The position numbers and the translations under genes are program-made. From NCBI GenBank assembly GCA_020845495.1, contig JADLFM010000128.1:372001-436000 (forward strand): a stretch of 64,000 bases of DNA. The letters run 5' to 3'. Positions 8,487 to 17,192 of the stretch are shown here, piece after piece (position 1 is the first letter of the stretch; each line of letters begins with the position of its first letter). The DNA is from Chloroflexota bacterium. GTDB lineage: Bacteria; Chloroflexota; UBA6077; JACCZL01. The notes below the pieces were generated by a model. The model made no database searches, was not told the origin of the DNA, and saw only the letters and a list, made by a program, of their open reading frames with translations.

Positions 8487-10121
8487 CTATCGGCCGGCCG
8501 CGAAACCCTCGACGTGCACGATCTGGATGGGCGCTGCCCGTGGCAATTGGGCTGCGAGTCGCGTGATTCGATAAGTCTGGTTGAGCAGGCCGATTCGACT
8601 GCTCTCGATGACGATCGGCCCCTCGATGCGAGGCGGCGTCTGCTCTGGGGTCGGCGTGATCTGGATTGGCAGCCGCTGCCAGCCGTAGACGGCGGCTGCG
8701 AACCGCACGTGCTCGGTCAGGCGGCCACCGCCGAGAGTGTACTGCCGGGACAGCGCACGGTCAGTATAAAAGTACCCGCCCGGCCGCACGGCATGCTGAA
8801 GCCCCGCGACGATCTCGAAAAAGCGACGGTTCGTTTGCTCCAACTGCTCGGCCCGCTGGTAGTACGTCACGACCCCTCCGAGCGGAGTGACGACCATACC
8901 CGTCACCCCGAGCACGAGCAGACCGCGTGCGAGCAGGCCGACCGCCCGCTCCCGCGTTGCCGCCAGTCGTCCGAGCCGACCGTCTGTCCACACCAGCATC
9001 ACGCCGATCGCGGACGAGCACAGTGGGAGCAATGGCGCGGCGTAGCGCGCTTTCGGTACCGACGCCTCATAACGCCCATTGATCGCCGGCAGCAGTAGCA
9101 CGAACGATGCGATGACAAAGAAGAGTAGCCAGTCACGACGGCGTATCAGGAGCTCGACACCCGTGCCGGCGGCAACCAGCAGCGCCAGCCCGAGCGGGTT
9201 GGCGACCGGGCCGACCAGCAGCCCGGTCTCGACGAGTGCGCCACTCATACTGTCCGACACCAGGTAGATCAGCGCACCCAGCCGGTCGCGGTAGACGTCG
9301 AGGGTGAGCGTCTCGCCGCCGGTGTAGCTTGCCTGGACGGCCATCCCATGCGTCAGCCCGACGAGATCGTCTTGCACGTTCGCGAGCAGCAGGTTCGCGC
9401 TCCCGACGCCGACGGCAACAATGCTCAGGTATGGCCATGGGCCACGCAGCCAGCCAGGCCGTGCGGTCGCTACCGCCAGCACCACCCCGGGTAGGATCAG
9501 CGCGCCGGTCGGGTGGGTCTGGGCCGCCAGCCCCAAAACGACCCCAGACCAGGGCAGTACTCGAGGCCGGTCACGCCGAACGGCGTGGTGGGCGAGCCAG
9601 AGTCCGAGCGTGGTGAAGAACGGCGTGATGCAATTCGACCAGGCGATGTGGCTGTTCACCAGGATGTGAGCCGGGCTGAGCGCCAGAAAGAGGGCCGCCA
9701 GCAGGCCAACCGCCCGACCGCCCAGGCTTCGCCCGAGCAGGTAGGTGGGCAGCACCGTCAGAACACCGACCGCGGCGACGATAGCACGCGGAGTGAGCAG
9801 GCTTGGCCCGCTGGCCAGGAAGCCGACGGCTAGCAGGTAGTTCCAGAGCGCGCCGATGTAGGGATCGCGGTTGGTGAGTGGGTGGATCGCGCCTCGTGCG
9901 ATCCCCAGCCCGATCTCGGCTTCGGCAGTCTCGTCGGTGAAGCGCGGCGCGTCCCAGAGGTAGGGCAGACGCACCACGATCGCGAGCATCACGAGCGCCA
10001 CGACTTCGACGTCCACCCGGGCGAGCGGCAACCGACGCTCCAGCGCCGCCATCGCATCCAGCAGTACAGCCCGAGGCCGCACTCTCGGGGCTGGGTCGCC
10101 GATGCTCCCAACGTCGCTCAT
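8487..10121 (-). CDS. GT-C membrane glycosyltransferase-like protein (ArnT/PMT type), copy 1
   Basis: A 544-residue polytopic membrane protein with about ten hydrophobic spans. The luminal loop FTDETAEAEIGLGIARGAIHP carries the acidic pair expected in GT39/GT83-type enzymes, which move sugars from polyprenyl-phosphate carriers. PLTNRDPYIGALWNYLLA follows and is shared almost word for word with the next gene (10153-11967). The two are therefore tandem duplicates 31 bases apart. The soluble C-terminal part is short. Donor and acceptor are unknown. Confidence 0.8.
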   Translation of the reverse strand: MSDVGSIGDPAPRVRPRAVLLDAMAALERRLPLARVDVEVVALVMLAIVVRLPYLWDAPRFTDETAEAEIGLGIARGAIHPLTNRDPYIGALWNYLLAVGFLASGPSLLTPRAIVAAVGVLTVLPTYLLGRSLGGRAVGLLAALFLALSPAHILVNSHIAWSNCITPFFTTLGLWLAHHAVRRDRPRVLPWSGVVLGLAAQTHPTGALILPGVVLAVATARPGWLRGPWPYLSIVAVGVGSANLLLANVQDDLVGLTHGMAVQASYTGGETLTLDVYRDRLGALIYLVSDSMSGALVETGLLVGPVANPLGLALLVAAGTGVELLIRRRDWLLFFVIASFVLLLPAINGRYEASVPKARYAAPLLPLCSSAIGVMLVWTDGRLGRLAATRERAVGLLARGLLVLGVTGMVVTPLGGVVTYYQRAEQLEQTNRRFFEIVAGLQHAVRPGGYFYTDRALSRQYTLGGGRLTEHVRFAAAVYGWQRLPIQITPTPEQTPPRIEGPIVIESSRIGLLNQTYRITRLAAQLPRAAPIQIVHVEGFAAGR

Positions 10122-10152
10122 CGTGAACGATCCTCGCCAGTGCCGCTGCGCT

Positions 10153-11967
10153 CTACCGGTCGGGCCGAGAGGACGGAGACTTGCTCGCCGGCGGGGCAGG
10201 TCCGAAGCGATACAATCCGTACAATGCTGCTTGCGACTGAGCGTTCGGCGGCCCGCCGTGGGGCGAACGCAGGTCGAGGTCGCGAATGGCCTGCCGGGTG
10301 AGCTTCGGCTTGTTGCGCGAGGCGAGAACGACGAGTTGCCCGGGCCGGGCCCCGGCCGGGCGTTCCTGGCCGAGCCGAATCGTCCGGTGCGGCACGCCCT
10401 CCAGGTCGAGCGTCGTCTTGAGTACCCGCAGGATCATGCCGGCCCCCGGTCCGAGCGCAACTTTGTCCAGGCGCTCGTCGAGGATGACTGGCTGCGCACG
10501 GGCTCCGAGCGTGCGCGCGGTCCGGGCGACCTCGAGAATCCGCTCGCCAGTGCGAGCGTTCTCCTGCACGTCGTCGTAGTAGCGGTCGAGCGCGGCCAGC
10601 GAGCCGACGACGAGGAGCGCGGCCAGCCCGATCGCCGGCCCCAGCCCGACGAGTGTGTCCAGGTGAGGAGTGGCCTGGCCAGGACTCTGGCCACGGCCTC
10701 GCTCGGCGGCGAGGTGGTACGGAGAAGCGGGCAGGCGGCGGCTCATGAACCGGCGAATCGCGCCGCCCCCGTCGGTCAGTCGCACCAGCGCCCGCGCCAT
10801 CCAGAGCGAGCAGATCGGCAGGAGCGGCGAGAGGTACCGGCTGTTCAGGACCGGCTCGTACTTCGGATTGAAGAGCGGCATCGCCACGACGGTCGCGCCG
10901 ACCACCAGTACCCCGAGCCAGTCCTGCCGCCGGATGGCGAGTGTCAGGCCGGCCAGGGTCAGGCAGAGAGCGACCCAGAGGGCCGGCTCGCGCAGGTAGT
11001 CGAGGGATGTCGCCGGTCGAGTGATGACGCTCCCGAGCAGGCGTGCCAGGCCGTCGAGCAGGCTGCCCAGATGCTCGACGTACCCGTTGGAGACGCCAGC
11101 CTCCTGCACGTACGACGCCTGGATCTCGCGGGCGTAGCGGAACGTCCGGCCGCCCGTCTGAAGGTTGTAGATGACGAGATTCAGATTCGCCGCCAGCGCC
11201 ACCAGCCCGGCCAGGTACGGCCAGGGGCGGGTGAGCCAGCGCGGCCGCTGCGCCACGACGGTGAGCGCCGCCCCGAGCATCAGGGTCACGGCGCTGGGAT
11301 GGGTGTGGAAGGCGAGGCCGAACAGCAGGCCGGCCGGCACGGTCAGGCGTGGACGGCCGTCGCGGAGGGCGAGCGCCAGCACCAGCAGTGCACTCGTCGT
11401 GAACAGCGGTGTCACGCAGGCGGACCAGGCGACATGGCCGTTCACTGCCGTGAAGATGGCCGACGTACCGAGCAGCAGCCCACCCATGAGTGCGACGCGT
11501 GGATCGTACAGGATCCGCCCGAGCAGGACGGTGAACAGGACCGTCACCACGCTCGCACCGAGGACAATGGCGCGCGGCAGGAGTATGCTCGGCCCGAGCA
11601 GCCAGAAGGCGCCGGCCAGCAGGTAGTTCCAGAGCGGTCCGATATAGGGATCGACGTTCGTGAGCGGCCGTGCACCATCGCGCAGGATCGCCAGCCCCAG
11701 CGCGATCTCCTCGACCTCGTCAGTGAAGGCAGGGATGGTCAGCAGCCGAGGGATCCCGGTCAGTGTAGCGACGGCGAGGATAGCCAGCAGGGCGAGGGTT
11801 TCAGGGGCCAGCCGGTCCCACGCTCGCGCGAGGCCTGTGTGGATCCAGCGGCGCGGTGCCGTATGCGGGCGGCCTGCTGTCCGTACCGTCACGAGGTGCG
11901 CGTGCCCAACCTCTGTCTTCCCCCTTGCGAGACGTGCCGACATGCGATGAGGTGTGCTCAGACCCAA
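10153..11967 (-). CDS. GT-C membrane glycosyltransferase-like protein (ArnT/PMT type), copy 2
   Basis: A 604-residue paralogue of the downstream gene at 8487-10121. Shared landmarks are IPAFTDEVEEIALGLAILRDG and PLTNVDPYIGPLWNYLLAG, and both contain an HTHP sequence in the middle. At least ten hydrophobic spans are visible. The N-terminal 50 residues are basic and likely cytoplasmic; an ATG nine codons in is an alternative start. No ribosome binding site stands out for either. The pair probably acts on envelope glycans or glycoproteins, judged only from family knowledge. Confidence 0.8.
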   Translation of the reverse strand: MGLSTPHRMSARLARGKTEVGHAHLVTVRTAGRPHTAPRRWIHTGLARAWDRLAPETLALLAILAVATLTGIPRLLTIPAFTDEVEEIALGLAILRDGARPLTNVDPYIGPLWNYLLAGAFWLLGPSILLPRAIVLGASVVTVLFTVLLGRILYDPRVALMGGLLLGTSAIFTAVNGHVAWSACVTPLFTTSALLVLALALRDGRPRLTVPAGLLFGLAFHTHPSAVTLMLGAALTVVAQRPRWLTRPWPYLAGLVALAANLNLVIYNLQTGGRTFRYAREIQASYVQEAGVSNGYVEHLGSLLDGLARLLGSVITRPATSLDYLREPALWVALCLTLAGLTLAIRRQDWLGVLVVGATVVAMPLFNPKYEPVLNSRYLSPLLPICSLWMARALVRLTDGGGAIRRFMSRRLPASPYHLAAERGRGQSPGQATPHLDTLVGLGPAIGLAALLVVGSLAALDRYYDDVQENARTGERILEVARTARTLGARAQPVILDERLDKVALGPGAGMILRVLKTTLDLEGVPHRTIRLGQERPAGARPGQLVVLASRNKPKLTRQAIRDLDLRSPHGGPPNAQSQAALYGLYRFGPAPPASKSPSSRPDR

Positions 11968-12242
11968 TGGGCCGGGCGTAACTCAGGCGCACAATAGCGC
12001 GCTCACACGGCTCCTGCCCGAACGTGGGGCGGCACACACCCGCGCCAGATCGCGGCCACCGCATGCGGGCACCCGACCCGGCGCAGTGTAACCAGTCGAT
12101 GGACCGCGCTATCTGAACGTCAGGTGAAGGATGGCTGAAGTCCAGGTGAACGAAGGAGGCCGGGGATCGTGAGAGACGGTGCGGCTCAGCCACGGATGCC
12201 CGTCAGCCAGACCGTCGGTCCGTCGCGCAGGACGCGGAGCGT

Positions 12243-13019
12243 CTACTTCCCCTGCCAGTTCGGCGTGCGCTTGTCGAGGAAGGCGCGGGTGCCTTCCTGG
12301 AAGTCCTGGCTCAGGTAGCAGGACAGCATCAGTTCCTCGGCGTCGCGGATGGCGAACGCCTCGGTCTGTCGGCGAGCGGCCTCCTTGATGGCTGCCAGCG
12401 TGAGCGGCGCCAGCCGGGCGATGCGATGGGCAAGCTCGCGGACGCGCGTCTCGAGGCCGTCGAGTGGCGTGACCTCGTCGACCAGCCCGATCGCGAGCGC
12501 TTCCTGGGCGCCCATCAGGCGGGCGGTCATCACCAGATTGCGCGCCCGCACGATGCCGATGGCGGCGACGAGGCGCGAATAATTGATGGGTTGTGGGAAG
12601 TTGCCGAGCGTCCGCGCCACCGGCACCCCGAAGCGGACGTGCTCGGCGGAGATGCGCAGGTCACACGAGAGCGCCATGAACAACCCGCCGCCGACGGCGT
12701 CCCCCTGGAGCATGGCGATGGCCGGCTTCCGCATGTCGGCCAGCCGCCCGATCGAGCGATCGAGCCGCGCCTCGTAGCCAAGCGCGTCCTCGCGGGTCTT
12801 GAACTCGAGGAACTGCCGGATGTCCGTCCCGCTGACGAACGCCTTCTCGCCAGCCCCACGCAGCACGAGCACTCGCACATCAGGATCGTCGTCGACCCGA
12901 ATGCATGTCTCGCGGAGGGTTTCATACATCGCCCAGGTCATCGCGTTGCGAGCTTCGGGGCGATTGAAGGTCAGGATGGCGACCGGGCCATCCTGCTCGA
13001 ACGTTGTCTCATCAGCCAT
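12243..13019 (-). CDS. Enoyl-CoA hydratase/isomerase-family protein lacking both catalytic Glu
   Basis: A 258-residue crotonase-fold protein. The ATG at 13019 is chosen because CCGGAGG precedes it; the frame stays open to 13067. The CoA-binding and oxyanion region is KAFVSGTDIRQF followed by GDAVGGGLFMALSCDL. The two glutamates used by enoyl-CoA hydratases align with Phe114 and Val134 (GVPVARTLG). Simple hydration is therefore unlikely; isomerase, hydrolase, racemase-like or lyase chemistry is possible within the superfamily. It follows the CoA-transferase at 13175-14341 on the same strand, separated by a large hairpin. Confidence 0.87.
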   Translation of the reverse strand: MADETTFEQDGPVAILTFNRPEARNAMTWAMYETLRETCIRVDDDPDVRVLVLRGAGEKAFVSGTDIRQFLEFKTREDALGYEARLDRSIGRLADMRKPAIAMLQGDAVGGGLFMALSCDLRISAEHVRFGVPVARTLGNFPQPINYSRLVAAIGIVRARNLVMTARLMGAQEALAIGLVDEVTPLDGLETRVRELAHRIARLAPLTLAAIKEAARRQTEAFAIRDAEELMLSCYLSQDFQEGTRAFLDKRTPNWQGK

Positions 13020-13037
13020 GTGTCCTCCGGACGGGAG

Positions 13038-13116
13038 ACGACCCGCACCCCCGGAGTACCCCCGCACCCCCGGCCCCTCGCGAGCGTGCGGGAGAGGGGC
13101 CGGGGGTGCGGGTCGT
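13038..13116. repeat. GC-rich hairpin with two alternative left arms
   Basis: A right arm at 13094-13116 pairs perfectly over 19 bp with 13061-13079 (loop 14 bases). It also pairs over 17 bp with 13038-13054 (ACGACCCGCACCCCCGG). The left arm is thus present twice and the two folds exclude each other. The element sits between a CoA-transferase and a crotonase on the same strand. It resembles mobile palindromic repeats found between genes in GC-rich bacteria. Confidence 0.7.
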
Positions 13117-13174
13117 CCCGCGCTGGGGGTGAGAGCAGTCCCAGGCTACGACCTTCTCCTGACGCCGTCGTCTG

Positions 13175-14341
13175 CTAGATGACGCCCTGCTCCCGCAGCG
13201 CCGCGATCTCGTCAGGCGTGTACTCCAACTCTCGAAGGATCTCGTCGGTATGCTGACCCTTCTCCGGAGTTGCCGAACGGATCGAAGGTGGGGTCCGGTC
13301 GAGGTTCACGCCGTGGCCCGTCAGCTTGAGCGGCCCGAGCGCCGGGCTCTCGGCCGGGCGCCAGGCCGGCAGCGTCTGGACCTGCTCGTTCTCGAACGCC
13401 TGCTTCGTGTTCAAGATCGGGCCGGCCGGGACGCCGGCCGTGTTGAGCCGCTCCTGCCAATCGGCCATGTCGCGCGCGATGAGCCGCTTCTCTAACTCGG
13501 CGGTCATCTCTTCCCGGTGCTTCCGACGAGCATCGGCGGTGCTGAAGCGTGGATCCGCGAGCAGCTCGGGCGCTTCGAGGACGTTGCAGAGTCGCTGGTA
13601 GAGCCGGCCGCTGGCTGCCTGGATGATGAGACTGCCATCGCGGCACTTGAAGACGCCGGTTGGTACGCCGACCGGGTGGTAGTTGCCGGCCTGCGGCGGG
13701 ATCTCGCCTTCCTGGAGCCAGCGCGCCGCCTGTAGGTCCATCAGCCGCATCATGCCCTGGAGCAGCGAGGTGTGGACCCACTGCCCCTCGCCGGAGAACT
13801 GGCGCTCGTAGAGCGCGCAGACCGTCCCGAACGAGGCCATGATGCCGCCCGTCAGATCGGCAATCGGTAGTCCCGCTCGCAGCGGGCCGTTCTCCGGGAA
13901 GCCGTTTACCGTCATGAACCCAGACAAGCCCTGAGCTATCTGGTCGAGCCCTGCTCGGCCCGAATACGGCCCGGTCTGACCGAAGCCCGAGATGCTGGTG
14001 TAGACGATCCTCGGATTGACCTTCTTGCAGGCTTCGTAATCGATGCCGAGCCGGTGCTTGACGTCGGGACGGTAGTTCTCGACCACCACGTCATACTCGC
14101 GAACGAGGCGGAAGAAGACCTCACGGCCAGCGTCAGACTTGAGGTTCAGGGTCAGGCTGCGTTTGTTGGGGTGGAGATTCTGAAAGTCGGAGCCGTGGCG
14201 GCCACCGGCGTCATCGTCGTCCTCACCTGGCAGTTCGACCTTGATGGCCTGTGCACCCATCTCGGTCAACTGGCGCACGCAGGTAGGACCGGCGCGGGCG
14301 CGGGTAAGGTCGATGATGCGAATGTTGAACAACGGTCCCAT
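13175..14341 (-). CDS. CaiB/BaiF (class III) CoA-transferase
   Basis: A 388-residue family III CoA-transferase, which moves CoA between carboxylic acids. The ATG at 14341 is chosen because CAGGAGAG lies upstream; the frame extends to 14431. Landmarks are IRIIDLTRARAGPTCVRQLTEMGAQAIKVE at the N-terminus, DVVVENYRPDVKHRLGIDYE, then GFGQTGPYSGRAGLDQIAQGLSG. The catalytic Asp is present in LPIADLTGG. The substrate cannot be deduced. The crotonase at 12243-13019 follows on the same strand and may process the CoA thioester made. Confidence 0.9.
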   Translation of the reverse strand: MGPLFNIRIIDLTRARAGPTCVRQLTEMGAQAIKVELPGEDDDDAGGRHGSDFQNLHPNKRSLTLNLKSDAGREVFFRLVREYDVVVENYRPDVKHRLGIDYEACKKVNPRIVYTSISGFGQTGPYSGRAGLDQIAQGLSGFMTVNGFPENGPLRAGLPIADLTGGIMASFGTVCALYERQFSGEGQWVHTSLLQGMMRLMDLQAARWLQEGEIPPQAGNYHPVGVPTGVFKCRDGSLIIQAASGRLYQRLCNVLEAPELLADPRFSTADARRKHREEMTAELEKRLIARDMADWQERLNTAGVPAGPILNTKQAFENEQVQTLPAWRPAESPALGPLKLTGHGVNLDRTPPSIRSATPEKGQHTDEILRELEYTPDEIAALREQGVI

Positions 14342-14704
14342 CAGACTCTCCTGCGTGGCGACGCGGCAGGCCGACTGCGGCCACCGCGACGAAGGTCGCT
14401 GACACAGTGTATCGGGGGCCGATGGTAGCACACACCCGCCGGAGCGCCCGGCACGCCCGGCCGATGACGCGATGGCCGGGCACGACAGGCCGGTTGGTGG
14501 CCGGGCACGACAGGCCGGTTGGTGGCCGGGTACGACAGGCCGGTTGGTGGCCGGGTACGACAGGCTGGTTGGTGGCCGGCAAGGGGCGGGGCAGCGAGCA
14601 GATCGGCGCGGACCGGGCGGGCACCAGGCAATGAGCGGCCAGAGCAGGGAGCCGCTGTCACGCGCACGACAGCAGCTCTCGATCGTCCGAGCGCTCTGGC
14701 AGCC
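14342..14704. other. Intergenic region upstream of the CoA-transferase
   Basis: This stretch separates the CoA-transferase start from the end of the FmdE-family gene. Apart from the 25-bp tandem repeats it holds no supported gene. The CoA-transferase promoter should lie here. Confidence 0.4.
14474..14579. repeat. Four 25-bp tandem repeats
   Basis: Units start at 14474, 14499, 14524 and 14549, followed by a partial unit to 14579. Each begins GGCCGGGCACGACAGG. Copies 3 and 4 carry TACGACAGG instead of CACGACAGG, and copy 4 has one more change. The 25-base period is not a multiple of three, so the open frames across it are artefacts. It lies 130 bases upstream of the CoA-transferase start. Confidence 0.9.
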
Positions 14705-15802
14705 TTAGACCAGGGCTTCCTCTCGGTGCGCTATATCCACGAGCCGCCCGCTTGGACTGGCCAGCGTGTCGTCACGGAGCCCGTCCGCCGATAGATCAGA
14801 GTGTCGCGCGGCGAGTCTACTGTCCGCTCCAGTGAGTGACCCGGAGCCTGACTGCCACCTCGATGTCCCATCCGTCGTGCCCAATGGCGCGCACGGCGAT
14901 GGGCCGTAGGGGCCTCCGCTGACGACCTCGAAGGTGGCGGCTCGTGGTGTGCCGCCAGGGCTCGCGGGGTCGCCGATCGGGCAACAACTCATCGTACCGA
15001 CCAGGTAGCCAGACGGACTGCCTGACGGGCTGCCGAATTGTCCGCCCAACGGGACTCCACCGTGCGCGACGGCCAGGGCTCCGGAGGGTCCGACCGGTGA
15101 GAAGTAGCGCTCGCCAGCGCACTGGCGGCACAACTGCTGACCGAGCAGCGTCTCCTCACGTTCGTGCCAGATCTCTTCACCGCAACGGCTACAAAGCGCT
15201 CGGGCGTGGCCGCTGCCGACGAGTTTTGCCAGCGGAACGGTCAGCGTGACCCGCTGCGCCCGCAGGAGATCGCCAGTCGGCATGGTCTGATAGACCTCGA
15301 TCTGCTCGGCACGCCACGCTCGCGGGCCTCCGACGCAGTGGGGCATCTCGACCGCCGGAGCGCCGTACTCATCCGCACCGTCTGAGGCGAACGGATCGGC
15401 GGTGAACCGGTTGGCGGCCAACCGGTTAGCCGCGAACGCGTCGGCGGTGAGAGCGTGGCGGCCGGTCGGGCCATACTCGACGGCGTGAAGATCGGCGAGC
15501 GGGTCCGGGGTAATGCGAACGGCTCGCCCCGTCGTGACCTCGACGAAGGTCGCGGCGAGCTTGCCGTGATCGATCAGTCGGAGGGTGCGCTGCCCGATCG
15601 CGCAGCCGGTCGCGGCGGTGATGCCGTCCGCGAAGCATCCATCCAGTTCCACGAGCGCGAGCAAGCGGCGATCCGTACGCGGCACATCCACGTCGAACAG
15701 TTCGCCGGCATAGAGGCCCATCCGGACGGCCAGCACCTGCCACGGACACAGGTGGCCCTGGAGTGAAGCGGAGCGGTGGAGCAAGGGGGCGAGGGAAGTC
15801 AT
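14705..15802 (-). CDS. FmdE-family protein with C-terminal zinc finger and long Gly/Ser/Pro tail
   Basis: A 365-residue protein starting at the ATG at 15802, with GGAGG eight bases upstream; the frame is open to 16045 but the extra 81 residues look non-coding. Residues 1-110 match the FmdE domain (formylmethanofuran dehydrogenase subunit E family): LQGHLCPWQVLAVRMG, VELDGCFADGITAATGCAIGQ. A four-Cys finger, CSRCGEEIWHEREETLLGQQLCRQC, follows near residue 210. Between them lies a repetitive stretch, FAANRLAANRFTADPFA. After the finger an unusual tail of about 130 residues is rich in Gly, Ser and Pro. The family is often tied to molybdenum or tungsten enzymes, but its role here is unknown. Confidence 0.8.
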   Translation of the reverse strand: MTSLAPLLHRSASLQGHLCPWQVLAVRMGLYAGELFDVDVPRTDRRLLALVELDGCFADGITAATGCAIGQRTLRLIDHGKLAATFVEVTTGRAVRITPDPLADLHAVEYGPTGRHALTADAFAANRLAANRFTADPFASDGADEYGAPAVEMPHCVGGPRAWRAEQIEVYQTMPTGDLLRAQRVTLTVPLAKLVGSGHARALCSRCGEEIWHEREETLLGQQLCRQCAGERYFSPVGPSGALAVAHGGVPLGGQFGSPSGSPSGYLVGTMSCCPIGDPASPGGTPRAATFEVVSGGPYGPSPCAPLGTTDGTSRWQSGSGSLTGADSRLAARHSDLSADGLRDDTLASPSGRLVDIAHREEALV

Positions 15803-16211
15803 GAGCTCATCCTCCGACAGCCACTCGGGGCATGCCGCGAGGCCGACAGATGATCGTAGGATCGGCCCCAGGGGGAGTGGGCGCGCCTGGGGGCAGTGCG
15901 CCCAAGTCCAGCGTATCGAGGGGTAACGCGTACGCTCACGGGCAATCGTCCTGTCTTTCCGATGACACCTGTCGTTGTGCCTCGCCAGAGCGGCTGGTAG
16001 GCGGCGGCTCGTAGGCAACTGATGCGGACCAGTGCAGACCCTCACGGCCGCCGGGCGGAAGGGCCGGCTCGGTCTTCACCTGACGTTCACAGGGACCGGC
16101 ATGCCAGGACACGGTCAGCACGGCGTATCCTTGAGCTCACGCTGTGCCGAGCTTCGGCCTGATGGCCGTCGACCAGCGCTCGCCGCGCCGTCATTCCCCC
16201 AGGAGAACCTC
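15803..16211. other. Divergent intergenic region, FmdE gene and ABC operon
   Basis: About 410 bases between two divergent starts. Open frames from both genes run into it but lack ribosome binding sites there. It presumably contains both promoters and any shared operator; I see no convincing palindrome. Confidence 0.4.
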
Positions 16212-17189
16212 GTGCCCGCTCCCTCCGGCGTGCCCGCCGTACCATCCTCTTCTGACAGCGCCTCTCTCAGCACGTCGATGGCGACGGGCATCTCCCCCTC
16301 TCAGCCCGGCCGCCAGGCCCGGCCTCGCAGACCGAGCAGGCGGCGCGGGCGCTTCGGCTCGCCGCTGCTGCTCGTGCCGGCTGGACTGGTCTTCCTGGCG
16401 CTGCTCGTCCTGCCGCTCTTCTTCCTGGTCCGTTTCAGCCTGCTGCCGCCGGCCCCCTCGGCGCCACTTCAGGGGCCGCTGAGCCTCGCGAGCTATGCCG
16501 AGCTTGCCGATAGCTATATCGTCAACATCCTCATTCGCACACTTCGCATCGCGGCGCCGGTCACGGTTGCATGCCTGGTGCTCGGCTACCCGGTCGCGAT
16601 CTCACTGGCGCGGGCAACCGGCGTCTGGCGTACGATCCAGGTGATCCTGGTCATCTCGCCGTTGTTCGTCTCGGTGGTGGTGCGGGCGTACGGGTGGCTG
16701 CTGCTCGGCAATCGCGGCGTTGTCAACGGGACGCTGACGTTCCTCGGTCTGCAAGACCGCCCGACGCGCTTCCTCCAGACCGAGGGCGCAGTCGTGGCAG
16801 GCCTTGCCGAGTCGCTGCTTCCGTTCATGGTGCTCGCACTCTCGGCGGTGCTCCAGCGTCAGGATCCGGCCCTCGTCGAGGCGGCCCGAGGACTCGGCGC
16901 GTCCCCACTTGGAGCGTTCTGGCGGGTGACACTGCCGCTCTCGCTGCCGGGGGCGCTGGCAGGCTCGCTGCTGGTTTTCATGGTGACGATGGGCTCGTAC
17001 GCCACGCCGGCCCTGCTCGGCGGGAGTCAGGTCCGTTTGATGGTGACGGAGATCTACACCCAGGTCACCTCGGTCTACAACTGGCCGCTCGGCGCGGCGC
17101 TCGCGGTCGTGCTACTGCTCGTCTCACTCGGAATCGTCGTCCTGGCCAGCCGCCTCGCCGGCCCGGGCCGTATCCAGGGGGCGAGCTAA
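16212..17189 (+). CDS. ABC transporter permease, PotB type
   Basis: A 325-residue permease, started at the GTG at 16212 because AGGAGAACCTC precedes it. A Pro/Ser-rich basic N-terminus leads into six or so membrane spans (LLLVPAGLVFLALLVLPLFFLVRF is the first). The coupling loop EAARGLGASPLGAFWRVTLPLSLPG matches spermidine/putrescine-type and related importer permeases. It is the first gene of the operon 16212-23446. The next permease follows after three bases. The transported compound is uncertain; PotABCD-like systems carry polyamines, but many homologues carry other solutes. Confidence 0.9.
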   Translation: MPAPSGVPAVPSSSDSASLSTSMATGISPSQPGRQARPRRPSRRRGRFGSPLLLVPAGLVFLALLVLPLFFLVRFSLLPPAPSAPLQGPLSLASYAELADSYIVNILIRTLRIAAPVTVACLVLGYPVAISLARATGVWRTIQVILVISPLFVSVVVRAYGWLLLGNRGVVNGTLTFLGLQDRPTRFLQTEGAVVAGLAESLLPFMVLALSAVLQRQDPALVEAARGLGASPLGAFWRVTLPLSLPGALAGSLLVFMVTMGSYATPALLGGSQVRLMVTEIYTQVTSVYNWPLGAALAVVLLLVSLGIVVLASRLAGPGRIQGAS

Positions 17190-17192
17190 GCG

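Noticed and set aside
10102..11997. A forward open frame of 631 codons opposite the second GT-C gene
   Set aside because: It is antisense to a clear membrane protein and is full of Arg, Gln, Gly and Pro, as expected of the reverse frame of a GC-rich gene. No domain is visible.
12115..12128. GAACGTCAGGTGAA shared with 16074-16087 in reverse orientation as a regulator site
   Set aside because: A 14-base match between two places is expected by chance several times in a window of this size.
16032..16211. N-terminal extension of the PotB-type permease
   Set aside because: The GTG at 16212 has a good ribosome binding site and gives the normal length; the extension lacks conserved sequence.
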